Assembly (NCBI GenBank): GCA_944548615.1
Contig: OX155955.1
Location: 14,413,039-14,477,038 of the forward strand
Direction: 5' to 3'
From: Micropterix aruncella
Taxonomy: Eukaryota > Arthropoda > Insecta > Lepidoptera > Micropterigidae
Length of the DNA stretch: 64,000 nt
Numbering within the stretch: the first letter of the stretch is position 1; every line of letters begins with the position of its first letter. Below the pieces are notes generated by a model that was not told the origin of the DNA, did not search any database, and saw only the letters and a list, made by a program, of their open reading frames with translations. This document shows, piece by piece, positions 57,009 through 64,000 of this stretch. A program made the position numbers and the translations under genes.

Positions 57009-57285
57009 AAAACAAACTCGGGGTTTGGCATGCTTCTTTTTTATATTTCGTGAATAGCTCTGCTTTTGAGGAGAACATTGTACGTTTGAGGCCCTTTATC
57101 GTAGGCGAACGATCACCCTTTATCCATTCATCACGGAAACATCACGTATATTGAAAATAAAATCACGTAATGAGATCAGACGAAGAAACAAGTAGAAAAC
57201 AATGTAAAAGCATGTTATTGCCGTCTCCATATTATACTGAATGATGTTTAACAGAAAATTTAGTTTTTTTTCCATTTAAAAAAAT

Positions 57286-58140
57286 CGGTTGTGTCACCCA
57301 AGACTTTCCGGCAAGTAGCCAAGGACCGGTTTCATTTGAATATTAATATCATGAATAAAATACAAATTGAACTGTACAATACAATATAAAGTACAAAAAA
57401 ATCGATGAGCGTCGTCTCTCGGCGGGCGGACGAACCCGAATGGGTTTCTTTGATATGCCTCGGGCGGCGCGGTTCGTTTCTCGGCTGAGGGTGGGGTTGG
57501 ACCAAGCGCCAACAGTTAACGCCGGTTGTGTCACCCAAGACTTTTCGGCAAGCAGCCAAGGACCGGTTTCATTGGAATATTAATATCATGAATAAAATAC
57601 AAATAAAACCGTACAATACAATATGAAGTACAATAAAATCGATGAGCATCGTCTCTCGGCCGGCGGACGAACCCGATTGGATTCCTTTGATATGCCTCGG
57701 GCGGCGCGGTTCTTTTCTCGGCTGAGGGTAGGGTTTTACCAAGCGCCAACAGTTAGCGTTAATATTTAATTGAAATGTAGGGCGAAAATGTTATCAGTGA
57801 AACTTGTATATGAGATATTCTAACCGATAATACAACTATTTCATAGTGTGATTTCGGCTCAACAAGGCACATGTGAACCGAATTTCAAGTCTTCTGAGAT
57901 TGAAATATGGCTAGTGCTGAATCGATTTCAACCATCGCCTTTTTAACCCTTGCCATGACCAAATGATGCCTGCAGGTCAAATTTCAACTCAATCGGTCTA
58001 AACGTATTAGTGCTGTTGCGGAGGAATACACACACAGACAGACACACATAACGTTTTCCATCTGGAAATGGTCCTTATTATCTCAAGGGGACTCAAAATG
58101 GATATTTCCGTCATAATCGCGATTTTTTTAGCGCGTTTAC
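57286..58140 (+). repeat. Family C repeat, copy with duplicated 5' segment
   Basis: The 237-bp segment starting CGGTTGTGTCACCCAAGAC is tandemly duplicated (57286-57522 and 57523-57759). Each unit contains CGGCAAG.AGCCAAGGACCGG and GCCTCGGGCGGCGCGGTTC. The body continues with TTTCAACTCAATCGGTCTAAACG, a CACACACAGACAGACA run and TTCCATCTGGAAATGGTCC. It is collinear with the minus-strand copy at 20365-21340, in which a different segment is duplicated. Non-coding; two antisense frames of about 72 codons arise from the duplicated unit. Confidence 0.75.
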
Positions 58141-58904
58141 AATCCTTTTCTCTGCCGGAAAGTAACAGCTTGATATGCTCAGTATCATATGGTTTGATGT
58201 TTTATTTTAACAAGGCACCAAACTCCTCATAGCTCCCGGATCAATACGAGCCCAAACGCTACACGTATATATAGCAGGCAGTCAAGTGCGCCATTGAAAA
58301 CTTGCAGTAGCATGCCTTTTTTTAATCACGCCATGAAAAATCGTTTACCTTGTTTGTTCAGGTGATGTAATCGTACATTCAGGTGTATCGTACATTCATA
58401 AGAATTATCTACATTCATATATACACATTAATAATATATAACATATTGTACAAGATGTTTATTAAATGTTGATATTTTGCTATGTTTTTTTCCTGATGTA
58501 TATAGTACATTGCTAAAAGAATGTTAGGTTAGGAAGAGAACATTAATTTTACTTATTTATTTATTTATGTATTACCTAAATGTATACAGCATATGGTATT
58601 TTTAGAAAAGAATATTGTAGAATAACACTAGTATAGCCATTTATACATTGCAAATTACCATATACTTATATATACAAAAATGGATGTTGGGATATCTGTA
58701 TATCGTCATCAATCATGAGGATTGATGATGATGATAGATTGATTGGTATTCTTGCTACAGCTTTATAAAGCTGTAGCAAGAATAGTTAGTAAAATTTACT
58801 GGGGCCTAAGGATTGAGGGTGGGTTTACGGTTTGGCTTTGGACTTGTATACATTGGTTTTTTGTATTATATATTAATGTCATACAAAGGAAAGTATTTTA
58901 AATT
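58141..58904. other. Stretch with a 38-bp perfect palindrome and a second promoter-like site
   Basis: 58263-58284 repeats the TATA plus CAGTCA arrangement of 10172-10193, followed by CCATTGAAAAC where the first site has CCATGAAAAAG. 58747-58784 is a perfect spacerless palindrome (TATTCTTGCTACAGCTTTA and its complement). TGATGATGATGAT-like repeats precede it. The rest is A/T-rich. Confidence 0.6.
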
Positions 58905-60005
58905 TGTTGTTTGGGTTTTTTAAGGTATTTGTAACCCTTGTAACACTGTGACCATTGTGGATCTATTGTGGTATAGTTCTGCTATAGTTCTGAGCTAAGC
59001 CTCCTGCCATTTAAGAACCGCAACAGGCTTTTGGCGCCAGATTGTTTTGCCTCCTCAGGTTGGAGGTGATGACCACCCAATTGGGTGTATCTTTTACGCA
59101 TCCGCGGGCCACACTCGCACATATACGTTGCAGGGAAGTTTCCTTTGCCTCTTGGCAAAATCCGCACATTTTCGTGTCCCGAAGCTTAAGGTTGTACATG
59201 TGTCTGGGGAGCTAATGGGCTCTGTTGGAGTTGGCCACGAAGACCCATTTGTTCAGGGTCGGTCACTCTCACGGGTCAACACCCATGCGCCGGCCTTCAC
59301 GCATAAAGTGCGAGCCTGGGAAGGACTCTGACCTGAGGGCTAGTTTTCACCGTGCGGCGTCATCCAATCAATTATGCATTCTGACTTACAGTCGGGGGAG
59401 TCTGGAAACAGAAATGTCTCCTATAGAGCGGGGGTAGTTGTTTATCTTACGGCGACTGCTCTTAAAACGACCAACGGCTACTCGATTCCGGGTGAACACG
59501 GCAAAGGATGCCGTGTTCACATAGCTAGGTATGTTACCCGCTGGGTAACATACCTAGCTATCTCGCGGTTAAGCCGTTGGACTCTTATGGGCATGTGGCG
59601 GAGCTTGACGGTTGACTGTTTTTGTCCTAACTCTTCTGCGCTTACCTCACGGGAGACAGAACGATCAAATTTTGTTAAAACTTCCTGAGGTGTCGAGTTC
59701 GCCTGTTGTATTCGACAGCTCTAGTTGTACATGTGTCTGTTCAGGCCACAATGCCCCGTGAACGCCCTCACCAGTATGCATAGATTGTTCCTATTTAACG
59801 ACATGGCCTTACGGGCAGTCTTATGTTCGTAAGCCTTAATATTAGCACTTTTGAATTTTTCAAACCTGTCGTGTTGTTCCAGTGTTTGATGGATTCGTAA
59901 CATATTTTTTGAGCATTAAGTTTGCAACGCTTTTTGGTACGCCACAGCAAGGTTTAGGGCCATATAACGTTTCCTTTGCTCCTGTCTTAGCAAGTTCGTC
60001 GGCAA
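58905..60005 (-). mobile_element. LINE-J polyprotein C-terminus, split by Family A
   Basis: The minus-strand reading begins near 60005 with ADELAKTGAKE and YGPKPCCGVPKS (end of RNase H and the following linker). It continues SLNRNNLCILVRAFTGHCGLNRHMYN, and across the Family A insertion LKLRDTKMCGFCQEAKETS: the C-x2-C zinc knuckle. A frameshift leads to MCECGPRMRKRYTQLGGHH and LLRFLNGRRLSSEL, then the 3' UTR to about 58905. The insertion separates asparagine from leucine in HMYN-L. The same C-terminus occurs at 5311-5551. RNase H-bearing LINEs of the I/LOA/R1 type have this order. Confidence 0.85.
59207..59724 (+). mobile_element. Family A copy A15 with internal inverted-repeat rearrangement
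   Basis: GGGAGCTAATGGGC to GACAGCTCTAG, flanked by a 15-bp perfect duplication TTGTACATGTGTCTG (59192-59206 and 59725-59739) inside the LINE-J frame. About 150 bp of the normal element is missing. In its place are two adjacent perfect hairpins: GTGAACACGGCA/TGCCGTGTTCAC (59492-59520) and ATAGCTAGGTATGTTAC/GTAACATACCTAGCTAT (59521-59561). One arm of each is normal Family A sequence. Confidence 0.85.
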
Positions 60006-61963
60006 ATAGGTAATATAAAGTGAAAATTAATTTAAGGGTTTTACCGGTCAAAATAAAAACCCACCCAGAATGTTTGTTTTGTGAGTTTTGTAAAATCATT
60101 AATCTGAAATAATAGAGGAGATAGATTCCAATAGGTACAATTATCCCGGTTCAGGATAATTGTATATCTGGGTTGCTATGGGAAATATATACGGCCGGGT
60201 TGCTATGGGAAATATAATAAAGTCTGATACAGAATAAAAATTATAAATGAACATTTCAATAGCAATATGAAGTCCGCTGCTTTATGAGTATGTTCACCGG
60301 TGCGAGAGAGAAAGGGGCAAAAAGACAAGGAGTAGCAGAGATAGGAGGGGTTTGTTCGGTCTGCCTCTTGGCAGTACTTTTCTGCTCGAGTAAACAATGC
60401 GAGCAAATGAACCGACGGATTGCGGCTTTCGTTCCTTTTAGAAAATAAAGAAAGTTAAATAAAGTCACGTCTCGTGAGAAACACCACCGGTGATATCGGT
60501 ACATAGTACTTACATTTTAGTATATTGTACCCTATCACGTAACTTTTATCGAAGAAAAACAAATTGTGTATTACTCTTAGGGGAGTTTTTATATGAAATA
60601 AAAATGTCATTGGATCAAAAAAAAATCTCTTTTAATTTTGATATTTTATAAAAAAAAAACAATACCTGCTTAATTTGTTTGATAATATGAAATCTTTTGT
60701 CAAGTAGCCATGCCAAAATTAATTTTAATTTCAGAAATATTAATTCCACCGCGCCAAACAGCTGTTTGAGCCAATGATCTACAATTATAAATTAGACAAC
60801 TTCTGTATTTTGTAGTGCCCATCGTTGAGTAGTAGATTATTATTATGTAAAAACGAATTTACCGCGTGAATTTCGTAACACCCGACTTTTTGGCAATGTT
60901 GCAACGGCCGTTGTCCAGGGTCTACCATGGACAACGGCGGTTGCAACAACGCCGAAACATTAAGTGCTATAAAATTTACGCTTTAAATTAAATTTTAGAC
61001 CTTTTATAATGTCAAACAACCGCGACAATCTTCGATTTCATATTTGATTAGTAATTTCATTATAAATAATCTTAAATATTTCTCCAACATCCGGGCTATG
61101 GATACATTGTTTAATTAAATTGTGAGAAGTAGATTAAAAACATATGCAGTTGTTCTAGTTTTTGATAGGTATAGTGGATTTTGATTCTCTTAAATTGAGC
61201 AGAGGAATTCTCACTGTGGCATGTATTATATTTTTAAACTGATCCGTTGCAGAGTTGATAATCTCAGCATGCTAGTGAAGGCCTGCCTCTGTGCTCCAGA
61301 GAATTATAATCGAGTCCTTTCACCTAATCTATTTGCAGAGCGGTCTTGGTGACCTAATTTAATCAAGTAAATATATAAAAAAAACTGCCGTTACACACGA
61401 CGGCCGTTACAGAAAGTGAACTATATAGTTATTATAGTTATATTGTATATATTGTATTATATTGTATTTATAGTTATTTCTGTTACTGTTTTTTTTAAAC
61501 CTTTGCCGTTTATGTATTTATCCATATAGATGGATCTATGTTTTCGTAATTTGCTCAATCAGACTTTTCCTTTGACACTAAACACATACATTTATATTAA
61601 TTTATTGACAATTGGAATTTGGACATTTAGACATTTACTGGATTTTGGAAAGTTAATGTACCTCTTGACACTTGGCATGACAAAACAAATCTATTAATAC
61701 CGCACACTTTTAAATCGGTTCAAGCGTTTAAAAGTTATTGTAGAATAAAAACGTAAAACATACATAGATGAACCCTAAACACATTACACTCCTTTTATGT
61801 TGGGTAGTCGTGTAAATAGAGGAGAATTTGAGATTTTTCTCTAGGAAGATTATTTAAAGCTATTTCGTGTTTTGTGTTCAAGACCGAACTCCCGAAATAT
61901 AGTTTGATATCCATATTTATTTTTTAAAATAGATAAATTTGAGACTAATATGTGAAATATTAT
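60006..61963. other. Mostly AT-rich stretch with small repeats
   Basis: ACAATTATCC-CGGTTCA-GGATAATTGT is a hairpin at about 60137-60163. GGGTTGCTATGGGAAATATA is repeated directly near 60170 and 60196. A GC hairpin lies at 60898-60947 (separate entry). No coding domain. Confidence 0.45.
60898..60947. repeat. Hairpin resembling the Penelope-like element terminus
   Basis: Arms GTTGCAACGGCCGTTGTCCA (60898-60917) and its complement at 60928-60947 pair over 20 positions with one mismatch around a 10-nt loop. The right part plus CAACGCCGAAAC (60945-60957) aligns with GACGACGGCGGCTGCAACGTCACCGAAAC at 52083-52112 beside the GIY-YIG fragment. Likely an orphan terminal segment of a Penelope-like element. 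I could not find a CTGATGA hammerhead core here. Confidence 0.55.
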
Positions 61964-62212
61964 TTAACCCCTCAAATGTGAGGCGTCCCTTAAGGGATGC
62001 TTTGGCAAAATGTATACAAAATGTATATAAATTTATATAAATGTAAATATAAATGTAAATGTGCGCCGCTTTATAGTAATCCGCTCTATAGTAATGCTAT
62101 AGCTCTATAGTAAACCCCGCTCTATGTAAATGTAAATGTAAATGTAAATATAAATTTATATACATTTTGCCGTAGGCAACCCGAGCTAATCGCCATTCAT
62201 TTGAGGGGTTAA
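61964..62212. mobile_element. MITE with TTAA-ending 15-bp inverted repeats (piggyBac-like)
   Basis: TTAACCCCTCAAATG (61964-61978) and its exact complement (62198-62212) bound 249 bp. If TTAA is the duplicated target, the element ends are CCCCTCAAATG, in the style of piggyBac-type elements. Inside, GTATATAAATTTATATAAATGTAAATATAAATG and its near complement form long inverted arms, separated by repeated CTCTATAGTAA words. No transposase. Confidence 0.75.
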
Positions 62213-63423
62213 GTATGCACATCTGACTATACGCTTCCTAAATACAATTTCTTAAATATTAGGAAATAGACTACAAAAAGTATATTAATGATTCTTAATT
62301 TCATATTTTGACTAACTAAGAATAGACTTATTTTTACTAAGATTAGACTTACAAGATACGAAACAGGTACCACTGTTAATTAGTGTTTTAAGGGAATTTT
62401 TGTTAATAAATATTATGCTATCATGAATTATATGTTGTTATCTAATCAATCTAATACATCGCTGTTAAGTTGCCTCCTACATATGTATTAATGTACCTAC
62501 ATTTCGATTTTTAATCTCGAAAAATTGTTATTATTTTATTTGTTTTTAATTTCAGTTTATTGTATAATATTATTATAATTTATTACTTATTGTTAAGAAA
62601 AAATAACAATCTGTAACGATAATAGAGAATTAAATGTCATGCATTATTACCATAAACGTGACGCCACAATTCTGGCAATAAATGTAAATATATCTATTTG
62701 TATTTTTATGTTATTAACTAAAATTATATTTTTTCCGTATCAATAGTCTAAAAAGTGGGATGGAAACAAGGTGGAATTTTTGATCAAAGCTCGCGTATTG
62801 TACATATATATGTGTGCGCAAAAGGCAAACACAAGCAAAATCTCAATGAATATGAATGAGGATCGCAGGCACACATTCGGGCGCAATTTGGGTCAAAAAA
62901 TATTGAATATTATTTGATGGTAAAGAGAGAGGGAGAGAGAGAAAAAGAGTGGGAGATAGAGGCGAGGAGAATTTGCGGTTGGCATTATTACGCGATAGTG
63001 CCTCAGTGATCCGCCCTCATATCGCGAGTCCTCGAATAACATTAATAAAATATTCCATAAGAATGTCTGAGTTTTATTAGATTTGGAATCGACAGTTAGC
63101 GATATCACGATCGGAAAGGTCACTCGAATAAATGTGATTTATAAGAAAAAGTTTTTTCCCAGCAGAAGTTATTCTATGTAGTGAAAGAAGTCCAACAATT
63201 TTAACTCGTGCTTGATATTTAATTTTGTCTGTAATCAATATAATAGTTTAGGAACTCTACACCTCTCTATTTTGACTGATCTCCACGCTGAACGGCTTAA
63301 CGGATTGACTCGAAATTATGAAACATAGACTCCTGAGGGGTCAAGCAGGCGGTATAATTTATAAAAATTGAAAAAAAAAACACATTTTAATATATTTTTT
63401 TAAATGTACAAAAGTTTAAAAGT
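62213..63423. other. AT-rich stretch with GA-rich patch
   Basis: A GAGAGAGGGAGAGAGAG run lies at 62924-62945. Otherwise unmatched A/T-rich DNA without a domain. Confidence 0.4.
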
Positions 63424-64000
63424 GTGCCTGCGGTTACGCGCTAAATCCTGGGCCAGGATCTACTACTACAAAACATTTTGGTATAAAATCCTAGTCGTCA
63501 CCAGGGAAGACTGGAAGAATCCGCATTGGCTCGCAATCCACAATGCGGACGCCTGGTTCACCGACTGATCATCGACGTTTGCCATATTGGAAAGCATAAC
63601 ATTACAAAGTCGACATAAGGAAAAAAATAGAAAAATCCTCATCTGCTCTGATAGCAAAGCAGCATTGGACGCTCTGGCCAACGCCACCACAGAATCTTCT
63701 GTGATCTGGGACTGTATGCAAAAGCTCAAAAAATTGGGAAGAGCCAACAAAATCACCTTAATATGGACACCAGGCCATCAAGGCATACCCGGCACACACA
63801 GAACTGGGCACACTGGAATGCCCGGCTGAGACAGTTGTTGGGGTCCCGTTCGCTATGGGCAAGAAAATCATTGCTTGGAGTAGGGACACCGGATATCCTG
63901 GAAACAGAGCCAAGGATGTCGCCAAGCAAAAGCCATGATGGAGCAGCCACTTCCTAAGAAAACCAAGGCCCTACTCGACATGAGGAAGAAGAATTTTAAA
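63424..64000 (+). mobile_element. LINE RNase H fragment, runs off the window
   Basis: HNADAWFTD followed by a stop (about 63540-63567) is the start of an RNase H domain, where the family has TDGS. ESITLQSRHK may hold the glutamate. ILICSDSKAALDALAN carries the SDS aspartate, and WTPGHQGIPG is the late histidine motif. The distance between the first two motifs is about 35 residues shorter than usual, so there is an internal deletion. Later text is frameshifted. It resembles the pol C-terminal half of I/LOA/R1-type LINEs, as LINE-J does. The 3' end lies beyond 64000. Confidence 0.8.

Noticed and set aside
1..64000. CRISPR arrays, operons, bacterial genes
   Set aside because: Eukaryotic repeat content throughout; the tandem repeats have no spacer-repeat pattern.

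Overview
The window looks like intergenic, transposon-dense DNA from an insect, most likely a moth or butterfly. It is A+T-rich, has no rRNA, tRNA or convincing host gene, and is packed with eroded non-LTR retrotransposons (LINEs), DNA-transposon relics, foldback elements and microsatellites. The Lepidoptera placement is an inference: two reverse-transcriptase fragments resemble the RTE-type endonuclease-reverse transcriptases known from butterflies. Nothing in the sequence excludes another insect order.

The dominant component is a GC-rich, ORF-poor repeat that I call Family A (about 669 bp when complete, 17146-17814). It begins GGGAGCTAA and ends near GACAACTCTAG, and at least 15 full, truncated or nested copies lie here. 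Several copies have target-site duplications (TSDs) of variable length (9-15 bp), and some are truncated at the 5' end, so the family behaves like a retroposon without a poly(A) tail. Two copies interrupt reading frames that can be followed across the insertion (a mariner transposase at 16516-18194 and a LINE polyprotein at 58905-60005). At 47985-50053 one copy contains a second copy that contains a third. Both nested insertions, and an unrelated 168-bp insert in the copy at 23740-24592, fall at the same internal site (about offset 208-226 of the element).

Layout. 1-7 kb: Family A copies, a foldback DNA element (Family E) split by a LINE, and a Family A copy split by two LINE fragments. 7-16 kb: a LINE endonuclease remnant, LINE 3' tails, a promoter-like site, and an RTE fragment. 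16-21 kb: mariner split by Family A, LINE tails, and a Family C repeat with an internal duplication. 21-33 kb: CTACGC-rich repeats, Family A, LINE tails with conserved 3' hairpins, and LINE C-terminal relics. 33-47 kb: a TAAG microsatellite, a four-unit satellite-like array, LINE relics, MITEs and a small Helitron. 47-60 kb: the Family A nest, MITEs, a Penelope-like GIY-YIG fragment, the uninterrupted Family E copy, the second Family C copy, and a LINE split by Family A. 60-64 kb: a piggyBac-like MITE and a LINE RNase H fragment running off the end.

No genes work together as a pathway here. The informative biology is the layering of insertions, which gives relative ages and target preferences. 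LINE labels used below: LINE-A (reverse transcriptase at 2430), LINE-B (3' hairpin family at 18314 and 29325), LINE-C (second 3' hairpin family at 19490), LINE-J (RNase H plus zinc-knuckle type at 58905).
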